Shown: positions 1 to 7,319 of the stretch, piece after piece
How positions within the stretch are numbered: position 1 is the first letter of the stretch
Layout of the letters: each line of letters begins with the position of its first letter
DNA from: an uncultured Gemmatimonadota bacterium
GTDB lineage: Bacteria > Gemmatimonadota > Gemmatimonadetes > Gemmatimonadales > Gemmatimonadaceae
DNA length: 35,249 nt
Assembly: GCA_937867645.1 (NCBI GenBank)
Contig: CALMKE010000082.1
Span: forward strand, 1-35,249
Reading direction: 5' to 3'
Position numbers and translations under genes: made by a program
The notes under the pieces: model-generated
Seen by the model: only the letters and a program-made list of their open reading frames with translations
Told to the model about the DNA's origin: nothing
The model's database searches: none

Positions 1-65
1 CCACAGTTAAGCGATTGAGTTAGATGCAGTTCCGAAACCGACCCCGTTCAACAACCGGACAGTAC

Positions 66-93
66 TGACTGGTGACTGGTGACTAGTAACTGC
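66..93. repeat. Heptanucleotide tandem repeat, 4 units
   Basis: Four 7-base units in a row, TGACTGG, TGACTGG, TGACTAG and TAACTGC. The same unit in the opposite orientation (ACTAGTC/ACCAGTC) recurs at 7288-7315 and 13754-13781, with diverged copies at 8227-8247 and 23622-23642. This copy lies between the 3' end of the anti-sigma factor gene and whatever lies to the left of the window. I see no gene in bases 1-183. Confidence 0.8.
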
Positions 94-183
94 AACAGCC
101 AAACGCGCGCATGTCGCCGAGCATCATGGAGTCGTACGAGCGCGTGGAAGCGCGCGAGCGGAAGGCGGCGAGACTCCCGCGGA

Positions 184-1263
184 TCAGGGCAGCCGCTCGA
201 GCTCGCTCAGTCTCCTGGACAACGCCTCGAGCTCGGCGGCCGGAAGCGGACCCGTCAGCGTGTAAGTCCGACCCTGCTCCGGGCTGGACCAGCGGTATGA
301 GTTCACGACCGGCGCGGACATCGCGGCCGCGGCGGGGCGTTGCGCGCCGGCCGCGGCGGTTCTCCGCGTGTCGGATTCCTCCGCGAAGCTGGTTCGCAGC
401 GGTTCCTCCGTCAGCGTAAGGATCGTCCCGGCCTTGGTGCGGTAACGCGACACGCGGACGGGGTCCGATGCGCTGGTCACCACGACCTCCGACAACCTGA
501 AATCAACGGAACGCGCCGGCGGAGGCGGTGCCATTTGAGCTGGCGGAGCCGCGGCCAGCGCGGGGGCGCGCGTCGCTTCCGCGGATTCCGCGCGCTTGAG
601 CGAAACGGCGGTCGCTGCATCCTGCTGCCGAATCGACGAAAGCGTTTCCGGCGCCGCCATCGCGCGCTCGTTGTCCTTTGCACGCGCGCCGTCCCGCATC
701 GCCCTGTTCGCCACGACGCGGGGCGTCGCTTCCTTGCGAGCGACCGCGCCTGACGCCGACCCGACCGACGCGGTCGAGAGGTCCGTCGGAGCAGACGACG
801 CGGACGCGCTGGCAGCCGGTGCCGAGGCCGCAGCTTCCGCTGCCGGCTCGATCGCGGGCGCGCTCGACTGTACCGCGTCAGCTTCCATCGAGACCGCGCG
901 CGACCGCGCGCTGCCGTCGAACATCCCGCTGCGATCGGCCACGAAGGCGGAGCCTCCGACCAGTAGCAGCAGCGCCGCCGCGCGCGCGTAAGGCATGCGG
1001 AAGATCGGCGGCCGCGACACCCGCGCCGCGCGCGCGGTGCTCGCGCGGCCGGCAACAGCCGCTGGTGAACGGGCAGCCGCGGGCGCGGCATCCAGCGCGG
1101 AGATCACCTGCGACGTGGCCGCGACCAGCCCGCGCGCTTCCGCGAGCGCCGCCGAGCAGCTCGCGCAACCGGCCACGTGCGCTTCCAGCGCCCTTGCTTC
1201 AGCGCCCGGCAGCTCGCCGTCTATGTACGCGTGCAGCGTGCCTTCGTCAGGATGCTGCGTCAT
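184..1263 (-). CDS. Anti-sigma factor, zinc-finger type, single membrane pass
   Basis: Predicted membrane-anchored anti-sigma factor that would hold the adjacent ECF sigma factor inactive. The first 40 residues carry a zinc anti-sigma motif, H29-x3-C33-x2-C36, after an acidic helix (HAYIDGELPG). A hydrophobic helix at about 93-109 (AAALLLLVGGSAFVA) is the single membrane span. The remaining roughly 250 residues are a low-complexity Ala/Ser/Pro-rich outer part, unusually long for the family, with an EVVVTS motif at 259-264. The chosen ATG at 1263 follows a GGAGAGGAGAG ribosome site and overlaps the sigma gene by 17 bases, as usual for sigma/anti-sigma pairs; an in-frame ATG at 1293 is less likely. 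359 residues. The role is firm by context and motif, but the signal it senses is unknown. Confidence 0.85.
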   Translation of the reverse strand: MTQHPDEGTLHAYIDGELPGAEARALEAHVAGCASCSAALAEARGLVAATSQVISALDAAPAAARSPAAVAGRASTARAARVSRPPIFRMPYARAAALLLLVGGSAFVADRSGMFDGSARSRAVSMEADAVQSSAPAIEPAAEAAASAPAASASASSAPTDLSTASVGSASGAVARKEATPRVVANRAMRDGARAKDNERAMAAPETLSSIRQQDAATAVSLKRAESAEATRAPALAAAPPAQMAPPPPARSVDFRLSEVVVTSASDPVRVSRYRTKAGTILTLTEEPLRTSFAEESDTRRTAAAGAQRPAAAAMSAPVVNSYRWSSPEQGRTYTLTGPLPAAELEALSRRLSELERLP

Positions 1264-1768
1264 TTCTCTCTCCTCTCCCTTCGATCTCTTCATAAGCTTC
1301 CACGAGTCTCCGCCGGGCGCGGGCCAGCGTCGTTCCTATCGAGCCGGGCGAGAGCTCGAGCGCTTCCGCGATCTCCGGATAGCTCAAGCCCTCCTCCTTC
1401 ATCAACAGCGCCGACCGGTCCCGCTCCGCGAGCATCCCCAGGGCCTTTCGCGCGGCGACGTTCTGCCGCAGCCGCTCGACCGACAGCTCCGCCTCCTCGT
1501 CCGCGTCCTCCGTGCTCTCCCGCGACTCCGCGGCCAGCAGAGTCAGATGCCTGCGATCGCGCTCCTGCCGGCGCGCGGTGTCCCGCAGAAGATTCGTCGC
1601 CACCGCGAACAGCCACGCCCGCTCGTTCGCGATCGCGTCCTGCCGCATCGCCCGCACGAACGTCTCCTGCGCCACTTCCTCGGCGAGATCGCTGTCGCCC
1701 AGCCGGCGGGTCAGGTAGCGCACCAGCTGCGCGTTGTACGTTCGAAACAGGCGGTCCGCGTCAATCAT
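1247..1768 (-). CDS. ECF-family RNA polymerase sigma factor
   Basis: Extracytoplasmic-function sigma factor of 173 residues, a typical length. Region 2 is at about residues 8-45 (LVRYLTRRLGDSDLAEEVAQ followed by ETFVRAM) and includes the core-binding and -10 recognition helices. Region 4 is at about 110-165, with the helix-turn-helix LSYPEIAEALELSPGSIGTT and a basic recognition end (LARARRRL). The acidic linker between them (ESTEDADEEAEL) is normal for the class. It starts 3 bases after the stop of the VIT/vWA gene and overlaps the anti-sigma gene by 17 bases, so the three genes are almost certainly one transcript. The start region has no clear Shine-Dalgarno, which fits translation coupled to the upstream gene. 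Target promoters cannot be told from this sequence. Confidence 0.93.
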   Translation of the reverse strand: MIDADRLFRTYNAQLVRYLTRRLGDSDLAEEVAQETFVRAMRQDAIANERAWLFAVATNLLRDTARRQERDRRHLTLLAAESRESTEDADEEAELSVERLRQNVAARKALGMLAERDRSALLMKEEGLSYPEIAEALELSPGSIGTTLARARRRLVEAYEEIEGRGERNDAAS

Positions 1769-1771
1769 GCA

Positions 1772-4066
1772 TTACCAGTCTCGTACGATTGCCTCGATCT
1801 CGGGTCCGGTCATGCGGGCAGCTCCGTCCGCGTGGAGCTCGATGCTCACGCGCCGGCCGTGCGCCACCACTCGCTCGCCGAGCGAAAATATCTCGCCCAG
1901 CTGCGGGATCTCCCGCATGAGCGTGAAGTAAAGCTCCGAGAACGGCTGTACGCGAATGGCTCTCGCTTCCCTCGCCGCCGTGGCCACGTCGGTCCATACG
2001 CCCGAGCGGAGCGCGAAGGTCCTTCCCGCCGCATTGCGCACGTCCGCGCGATCTTCGGCGGCGGCTTCCAGCGAGCTCGCGTTGCGCTGCGCAGCCGACT
2101 GTCGCGCGGCTTCGAACGCCTGCGCTCCAGTGGTCGCTGGCGCCGCTATTCTCGCCGGAGGCGGAGGCGACTTCGGAGCTGCTGCCGCAAGATCCCGCTC
2201 GCGCCGGCCGCTCGTGGCGCTGGAGACGCCGGTCACCACGACTTCCGAGAGACGCGCCGTTCCATCCCGGAAACGCTCCATCCCCGGCTCGAGCACCAGA
2301 TACGACGAGAGCTCGGTCGGAATACCGAACCGCTGCCCGAGCTCGCGGATCTCGTCGTCCACTTCCGACGAGGCGCCCGAGCGGCGCCGCTCCGCGGTGA
2401 GATATCCGATCCGGCGGATCGCCCACAGCCGCGCGACGAATGCGTTGCCCCGCTCGCGCGCCGGGAAATTCGCGGAGACCGGAATGCGCACCTGACCTTG
2501 CGCCGATGTCCCCGTGAGCTCGATGCTCCCGCGACCTTCGCCCTCGTACCGCGCGAGAATCACGAGATCCTGACCCGCGAACACGTCCGCGGGAAGCCGC
2601 GGGTACACCTGCCGCAGCCGCGCGCCACTGGCCTCCAGGCGTACGTCCGTGAGCACGGGCGTGCCCAACCGCTGCGCCACGAGCGAGACGACGCGCTCGA
2701 TCGATTCCGAGGGCCTCACGAACTGCGCCGTGCCGCGTCCTTCGATTGCGAGCTCTTCCAGCAGCGCGACATTGACGTCCGCCCCCAGCCCGAACGTGAA
2801 CACGCGCGCGCGGCCGCGGCGGTCGGCCGCGATCTGCGCAAGACGCCCATGACTGCGCTCGCCGACCGTCGGCAATCCATCGGTCAGGAACAGCACGATG
2901 GGAATCCCCCGCGGCTCGTTATCCAGCGCCAGCTCCAGCGCCGCCTCTATGTTCGTGGATCCCTCCGCGGTCAGATCGCGGAGATATCGCGCGGCCGCCG
3001 CGACGTTCGCCTGAGTCGCCTGCACCGACCTCCCGCGGAAGCTTTCCGCTTCCGTGCTGAACGGAATGATCCGGAAGTAGTCGCTCGGCCGGAGCGTCCG
3101 CAGCAGAGCTTCGCCCGCGCGCACGGCCTGGCGCATTTTTTCGCCGCGCATGGAGCCGGACACGTCGAGCACGAACGCGACGTCCCGGCTCGCCGGCACC
3201 GCACGCGACTCGCCCGGCGACAGCGAGATCATCACGTACTGGTCGTCGCGCCGCGTCGCGTGCGTCAGCAGACTCACGGCCGGCCGGCTTCCACCTGTCC
3301 GTGGGATCAGAACCGTGATCGCGCCGCCCGCCCCCGAAGATTCGAACATTCTCCACGATCCCTCGCGGCTTTCGTGCAGCGAGTGCGTCGGGGAATACGC
3401 TCGCCCGAGGGGCGCATTCGACGGATAGCGCAGCCGGAACGTGGAGACGGTTCTCTGGCTACGCGCTTCGCCATCGTCGCCGTTGCCGCGAGCCGGCATC
3501 GGTCGTGGGTCTCTGCCGGACGGCTCCGTTCCGCGAAAGTAGTCGATCCTCAGCGCGTCGCCCTGCCGCTCCGCCACCACGTCGAACCGCACGACGACTT
3601 GTTTCCTCTCGCCGGGCGCGATCGGGAAAATCCGCGCGCGCAGCAAACCGTGGTCGAACCATTCGACGAGCGCGGGATCTCGCTGGCTGCGCACGATCTC
3701 CTCGTAGATCGCGCGAGCCCGGTCCGCCCCCATCGTCTCACCCGAGACCAGCTCACCGTTGATCATGAGGCGGAGGTCGCGGAACGCTGCGTTGCGCGGC
3801 AGCGGGAAGATGTAGTCGGCTTCGCCCAGGGCGCCCCCGTTGTTCACGAACGTCTCGCTCACTTCGTATCGGAGCACGCCGGAAGCGAGCTCCACCCGAA
3901 CATCGCTTCGTACTCGCGCCACCCCGCCCTGGACGCCGCACGGGCGGCAGTTGGTGCCTGGGCGGCACCTGATCTCGGGGCATCTGGGCACGAGGAACCC
4001 TTGAGCGGAGACGGACGAGATCGGGGCGGCAAGAATCGCGAACAGGGCGAGGGCCAGGCGGCGCAT
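1772..4066 (-). CDS. VIT and von Willebrand factor A domain protein, exported
   Basis: Exported protein of 764 residues. A Sec signal peptide (MRRLALALFAILAAPISSVSA) is followed by a short cysteine-rich stretch with C29, C34, C40 and C43. A VIT domain covers about 50-180 (YIFPLPRNAAFRDLRLMING). A vWA domain covers about 290-470 with an intact MIDAS: D301-x-S303-x-S305 (DVSGS), T371 and D396 (LTDG). The C-terminal third contains RLSEVVVTG at 605-613, a disordered Pro/Ala segment and a conserved-looking tail (QPFSELYFTLMREIPQLGE). The VIT-vWA pairing is known from inter-alpha-trypsin inhibitor heavy chains and many bacterial surface proteins, where vWA binds ligand through a metal. The ATG at 4066 is chosen because it begins the signal peptide; an upstream in-frame ATG at 4123 would put 19 polar residues ahead of it. 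It is first in the sigma/anti-sigma operon, suggesting it is the sensor or the regulated product of that system. Confidence 0.9.
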   Translation of the reverse strand: MRRLALALFAILAAPISSVSAQGFLVPRCPEIRCRPGTNCRPCGVQGGVARVRSDVRVELASGVLRYEVSETFVNNGGALGEADYIFPLPRNAAFRDLRLMINGELVSGETMGADRARAIYEEIVRSQRDPALVEWFDHGLLRARIFPIAPGERKQVVVRFDVVAERQGDALRIDYFRGTEPSGRDPRPMPARGNGDDGEARSQRTVSTFRLRYPSNAPLGRAYSPTHSLHESREGSWRMFESSGAGGAITVLIPRTGGSRPAVSLLTHATRRDDQYVMISLSPGESRAVPASRDVAFVLDVSGSMRGEKMRQAVRAGEALLRTLRPSDYFRIIPFSTEAESFRGRSVQATQANVAAAARYLRDLTAEGSTNIEAALELALDNEPRGIPIVLFLTDGLPTVGERSHGRLAQIAADRRGRARVFTFGLGADVNVALLEELAIEGRGTAQFVRPSESIERVVSLVAQRLGTPVLTDVRLEASGARLRQVYPRLPADVFAGQDLVILARYEGEGRGSIELTGTSAQGQVRIPVSANFPARERGNAFVARLWAIRRIGYLTAERRRSGASSEVDDEIRELGQRFGIPTELSSYLVLEPGMERFRDGTARLSEVVVTGVSSATSGRRERDLAAAAPKSPPPPARIAAPATTGAQAFEAARQSAAQRNASSLEAAAEDRADVRNAAGRTFALRSGVWTDVATAAREARAIRVQPFSELYFTLMREIPQLGEIFSLGERVVAHGRRVSIELHADGAARMTGPEIEAIVRDW

Positions 4067-4177
4067 GAGGACCTGATGGTGAGAGTCACTGGTGAGACGC
4101 GAGGACGCCGGCGACTTGCACATGATCCGGCGTAGGTCCCTCTGGAGCGGCTTAACTCGACGGGTTTTCTCACATTT

Positions 4178-4187
4178 GTGATATCAC
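4178..4187. promoter_or_regulatory. Perfect palindrome GTGATATCAC in a divergent intergenic region
   Basis: The 333-base gap 4067-4399 separates the minus-strand VIT/vWA-sigma operon from the plus-strand transglycosylase. It is richer in A+T than its surroundings and holds this 10-base palindrome about 110 bases upstream of the vWA start codon. A dimeric regulator could bind here, but the length is short enough for chance. Apart from this site, the possible promoter at 4253-4281 and two small reading frames from 4298, I see nothing else in the gap. Confidence 0.25.
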
Positions 4188-4252
4188 TTTCCTTGTATTC
4201 TAACCACTGACGCCACAATGGGTTAAGCCCATCGATCTGGCCTCGAAACACC

Positions 4253-4281
4253 TTCCAATTTCAGCATAAACAGATTATATT
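4253..4281 (+). promoter_or_regulatory. Possible sigma-70-type promoter for the transglycosylase
   Basis: A good -10-like hexamer TATATT (4276-4281) stands 17 bases after a weak -35-like TTCCAA (4253-4258) in an A+T-rich stretch. Transcription would start near 4288, shortly before the small reading frames leading into the transglycosylase. The -35 match is only 3 of 6, so this is a suggestion. Confidence 0.3.
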
Positions 4282-4314
4282 GAGAGGTCGAAAACATATG
4301 GCTCGGAGGAGTGT

Positions 4315-4413
4315 ATGACCCCTCCGGACCAGTTCCCTGGACGTATTCCGTCCCGGGTAATACGGCGTGCCCATGGCACGCTCGGATATGGAGAGTGGCA
4401 TGACCCGATTTGA
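4315..4413 (+). CDS. Possible 32-codon leader reading frame overlapping the transglycosylase start
   Basis: A small frame beginning MTPPDQFPGRI follows an excellent Shine-Dalgarno (GGAGGAG at 4305-4311) and ends at 4413, 14 bases inside the transglycosylase gene. A still shorter frame, ATG 4298 to TGA 4318 (MARRSV), ends in an ATGA overlap with this start and has GAGAGG upstream. Together they make a chain of three overlapping starts. No known peptide is recognised. It may be a leader that couples translation to the gene behind it, or it may not be translated at all. Confidence 0.35.
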   Translation: MTPPDQFPGRIPSRVIRRAHGTLGYGEWHDPI

Positions 4414-5224
4414 GTCCTTGCTGCAGGAAAAGGCCGTACGCGCCGGCGTGGCTGTTTTCACAGTCGTGACCGCGGCGGTAGTCGCGCTACAGCTTGGATC
4501 CGGATCGGGCTCCGCGAGCGGGATCGCGTTCATCGATCACGCGCTCGCCACGATCGCCGAGCGGCCCGCGGAGCCTGAAACGGAGGCGGGCTGGGACATT
4601 GCCAACCTCGACCACCGGCGCGTGGACATGTGGATCGACATCTTCACGACGCGTCCCAAGGTGCGCGAGCGCTTTGCCTTATGGCTCGAGCGTAAGCAGA
4701 AGTATGAGCCGATGATCTCGGCGAAGCTCGCAGACCGCGGCATGCCGCAGGACCTGATCTACCTGGCGATGATCGAGTCGGGCTTCAACCCGAAGGCATA
4801 CTCGCGCGCGAAGGCCGGAGGTCTCTGGCAGTTCATCGCTGAGACGGGCCAGCGCTACGGCCTGACGGTCAACCGCCGCGTGGACGAGCGCAACCGCCCG
4901 GACAAGGCCACCGACGCAGCACTGGCATACCTGACGGACCTGCACGAGCGCTTCGGTTCGTGGTATCTCGCGGCCGCGGCCTACAACACGGGTGAGAATC
5001 GCGTCGGCCGGATCATGCGCGAAGTGACGGGCAAGGAGCGCGGAACGGACGCGGATTACTACCGCATCTCGAGCCGCCTCCCGCGCGAGACGCGGGACTA
5101 CGTGCCGATGATGATCGCGGCGGCGCGTATCTCCAAGGATCCGGCGAAGTACGGGTTCGGCCCGGACAGCGAGCCGCGCCAATCGGCGGCCGAGGTGGCG
5201 CAGGGGCCGGCTCTCGCCGAATAG
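4400..5224 (+). CDS. Membrane-anchored lytic transglycosylase (SLT domain, MltD-like)
   Basis: Predicted to cleave the MurNAc-GlcNAc bond of peptidoglycan with 1,6-anhydro product formation, acting in the periplasm. An N-terminal hydrophobic helix (about 13-32) anchors it. The SLT catalytic domain covers about 95-235: the catalytic glutamate is E126 in AMIESGFNPKAYS, followed by the family hallmarks AGGLWQF and AAAAYNTGENRV. 274 residues. No LysM domains are present, unlike E. coli MltD. Of several in-frame starts (GTG 4367, ATG 4373, ATG 4388, ATG 4400), the last is preceded by GGAGAG at 4390-4395 and is preferred, though the spacing is short. A strong terminator follows at 5243-5276, so it is probably transcribed alone or with its small leader frames. 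Family assignment is firm; its cellular role is not determined. Confidence 0.92.
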   Translation: MTRFESLLQEKAVRAGVAVFTVVTAAVVALQLGSGSGSASGIAFIDHALATIAERPAEPETEAGWDIANLDHRRVDMWIDIFTTRPKVRERFALWLERKQKYEPMISAKLADRGMPQDLIYLAMIESGFNPKAYSRAKAGGLWQFIAETGQRYGLTVNRRVDERNRPDKATDAALAYLTDLHERFGSWYLAAAAYNTGENRVGRIMREVTGKERGTDADYYRISSRLPRETRDYVPMMIAAARISKDPAKYGFGPDSEPRQSAAEVAQGPALAE

Positions 5225-5242
5225 GGGATACTGAAAGGCGAT

Positions 5243-5276
5243 AAAAGGGCGCCCCCGGCGGGGGCGCCCTTTTTTT
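5243..5276 (+). terminator. Rho-independent terminator after the transglycosylase
   Basis: A perfect 14-base stem (AAAAGGGCGCCCCC at 5243-5256 with its complement at 5260-5273), a 3-base GGC loop, and a run of seven T from 5270 to 5276. It lies 18 bases after the stop codon. Confidence 0.95.
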
Positions 5277-5350
5277 CGTCTCGCCGCGTGGTGGGTGCTG
5301 CGCATCTTCGCACTGGCCCCCATGGGCGCCATGCCGCGAGCTTTGGCGGC

Positions 5351-6667
5351 ATGTGGCTGCTGCCGCTCTTTCCGCGCATCGCCGCGTTCGCTACGAAAAC
5401 ATTCTACCGGACCACGATTACCGGCGGAGACATCCCGCGCGACGGTCCGTTGCTGCTCGTTGGGAACCACCCGAACTCGCTGCTCGATCCGCTCTTCCTC
5501 GCGGCCGTCGCGGGCAGGCCGGTGCGGTTCCTGGCCAAAGCGCCGCTCTTCGGCAATCCGTGGACGGCCTGGGCGGTAAAGTCCGTCGGCGCGATCCCGG
5601 TGTACCGCCCGCGTGACAACCCGGACCTCGTGAGCCGGAACGAGAGCATGTTCCGCGCGGCGCACGAGGCGCTGCTCGCGCGCGCGGCCATCGGGATCTT
5701 TCCCGAAGGCATGAGCCACGACGCTCCTTCCATCGCTCCGCTCCGAACGGGTGCCGCCCGGATCGCGCTCGGCGCGAGGACGCGCCTCGGGCATTCGATT
5801 CCGATCATTCCGGTGGGACTGGTTCTTCGCAAGAAAGAGGAATTCCGCTCGGAGGCTCACGTGCTGGTCGGCGAGCCCGTACGGTGGGACGACATCGATG
5901 GCCAGGAGGACAGCGCGCAAGCAGTCAAGGAATTGACCGCGCGCATAGACAAGTCGCTGCGCCGGGTGACTCTCAACCTCGAGCAGTGGGAAGACGCGCC
6001 GCTCGTTGCCGTCGCGGAGGCCATTTACGTCGCCGAGCTGGGCGCGGTGCCTGAATCCGGCACGCTGGTGGACCGCTGGCGCGAAGCCGCGCGAATCCTT
6101 TCCGCTGGCCGCCGCGACGGCGACCCCGAGGTGACGGAGCTGGTTCGCGAGATCCGCCGCCACGCGCGCGCTCTCGACCTGTTCGGGCTGCGTCCCGCGG
6201 ATCTGCGCGCGAAGGCGGACGTTCTCTCCGCCGCGCGCTGGTCGGCGCGCAAGATCACGTTGCCGCTGGAGATCACCGTCGCGGTCCTCGGGGCGGCGAT
6301 CTTCTGGATGCCATACAACTTGACGGCGCTTGTCGCGAGCCGCGCGCCGGCTGATGGAGCCGGCCGCGCGAGTGTCAAGCTCGTTGCCGGTGCCGGGCTC
6401 TTCCTCGTATGGATCGCGCTGCTCGGAGTAATCGCATGGCGGCTCGGAGGTTGGGCCGCCGGCGCCGCGACGCTCGCCGTGCTGCCCGTCCTGGCGCTGG
6501 CCACGCTGACACTGCTCGAGCGCTCCGGCGATGCATGGGGTGACGCGCGCAGATTCTTCCTGCTGCGCTCGCGCAAGCGGGCGCTGGAGGAGCTTCGACT
6601 CCGGCAGATGGATCTCGCCCGCACGCTGAGCGTCCTCCGCGACCGGACCTCGAGCGCTCCGCGCTAG
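5351..6667 (+). CDS. 1-acylglycerol-3-phosphate / glycerol-3-phosphate acyltransferase family (PlsC-like)
   Basis: Membrane acyltransferase predicted to transfer a fatty acyl chain to a glycerol phosphate-type acceptor. The acyltransferase domain covers about 20-230. The catalytic block is NHPNSLLD (H40, D46), an H-x5-D spacing as in yeast Sct1/Gpt2-type enzymes rather than the usual H-x4-D. The substrate-binding block IGIFPEG is at 114-120, followed by PIIPVGLVL. The C-terminal part has two or three membrane helices (ITVAVLGAAIFWMPY; LFLVWIALLGVIAW; LAVLPVLALATL) and a basic, helical end. 438 residues, longer than plain PlsC. ATG 5351 is preferred over GTG 5288 because the protein there starts with the expected hydrophobic segment and 5288 almost abuts the terminator. 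It converges on the next gene with 3 bases between stops. The acyl donor and exact acceptor cannot be deduced. Confidence 0.85.
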   Translation: MWLLPLFPRIAAFATKTFYRTTITGGDIPRDGPLLLVGNHPNSLLDPLFLAAVAGRPVRFLAKAPLFGNPWTAWAVKSVGAIPVYRPRDNPDLVSRNESMFRAAHEALLARAAIGIFPEGMSHDAPSIAPLRTGAARIALGARTRLGHSIPIIPVGLVLRKKEEFRSEAHVLVGEPVRWDDIDGQEDSAQAVKELTARIDKSLRRVTLNLEQWEDAPLVAVAEAIYVAELGAVPESGTLVDRWREAARILSAGRRDGDPEVTELVREIRRHARALDLFGLRPADLRAKADVLSAARWSARKITLPLEITVAVLGAAIFWMPYNLTALVASRAPADGAGRASVKLVAGAGLFLVWIALLGVIAWRLGGWAAGAATLAVLPVLALATLTLLERSGDAWGDARRFFLLRSRKRALEELRLRQMDLARTLSVLRDRTSSAPR

Positions 6668-6670
6668 CGA

Positions 6671-7213
6671 TCAGCCAGGCCGCGGGGTACCGCCGCACAA
6701 ACGGAGCTCGAGCAGCTTCCGCGCGGGCTGCGGATCGCGCGTGTGGTAGCACTGCAGAGTGTCGATGACGCAGCCGCCTGCGATTTGTGTCGCCAGCAGC
6801 TGCTTCGCCGTCTCGGCTGTCAGCCGAGGGTACAGGCTCAGCGTAACGTGCGGGGTGAAGGTGAACCGCGCGCGGGCGAACGGCAGGCCGCAGCCTGCGA
6901 TGCGATCATGCAGCTCCCGCAGCTTGCCGTGCGGACTCAGCGGAAGGACGACGACATCGCTCTGCATGAACCGGACGGGAGGGCCGAACTCGAGCTCCAT
7001 GGGCGCGGTCGCCTCTGCCACGGGACGTAGCGCCCGCTCCAGCTCCTCGGCGCCGATCGACGCCGGTATGGGGCCGACTCCGGACGATCCGGCCATGGTG
7101 ACGTGCGGCGGCTTCGCGGCCGCGAGCTTCCTGTCGAAGCGCGCATTTATCGCCGCGATCTGCTCCGCGGCCTCCCCGTGCAGCTCCGCGAGGATGAAGA
7201 TTCCGTTCAGCAC
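6671..7213 (-). CDS. 2H phosphoesterase family protein (2'-5' RNA ligase-like)
   Basis: 180-residue protein of the 2H superfamily. Two H-x-T motifs face each other in the fold: PPHVTMAG (H37, T39) and TPHVTLSLYP (H122, T124). These residues form the active site of ThpR/LigT-type 2',3'-cyclic phosphodiesterases and of related RNA end-processing enzymes. Spacing and overall length match the family. The natural substrate of most bacterial members is not known and cannot be told here. It lies convergent with the acyltransferase and divergent from fabI, so it probably has its own promoter, for which I see no clear signature. Confidence 0.85.
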   Translation of the reverse strand: MLNGIFILAELHGEAAEQIAAINARFDRKLAAAKPPHVTMAGSSGVGPIPASIGAEELERALRPVAEATAPMELEFGPPVRFMQSDVVVLPLSPHGKLRELHDRIAGCGLPFARARFTFTPHVTLSLYPRLTAETAKQLLATQIAGGCVIDTLQCYHTRDPQPARKLLELRLCGGTPRPG

Positions 7214-7287
7214 GGGCGGAATTTACGGCGGAGCGCGAGCAGTCCGCTCCGCCTCCCGGTCTTGCAGTTGCATGGTCTTCGTGGTTG

Positions 7288-7315
7288 ACTAGTCACCGGT
7301 CACCAGTCACTGGGT
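7288..7315 (+). repeat. Heptanucleotide tandem repeat directly before fabI
   Basis: Units ACTAGTC, ACCGGTC, ACCAGTC and ACTGGGT run head to tail and end 4 bases before the fabI ATG. The repeat occupies the place where a Shine-Dalgarno would be expected, and none is visible. It is the same repeat as at 13754-13781. Confidence 0.85.
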
Positions 7316-7319
7316 TTCA

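Noticed and set aside
66-93. Possible CRISPR or phage attachment site
   Set aside because: The unit is only 7 bases with no spacers and there are no cas or integrase genes; it is a simple tandem repeat.
995-4135. Very long plus-strand open frame (1046 codons) opposite the vWA and sigma genes
   Set aside because: The translation is Arg/Pro/Ala-rich without domains. It is the antisense shadow of three well-supported minus-strand genes, as is common at high G+C.
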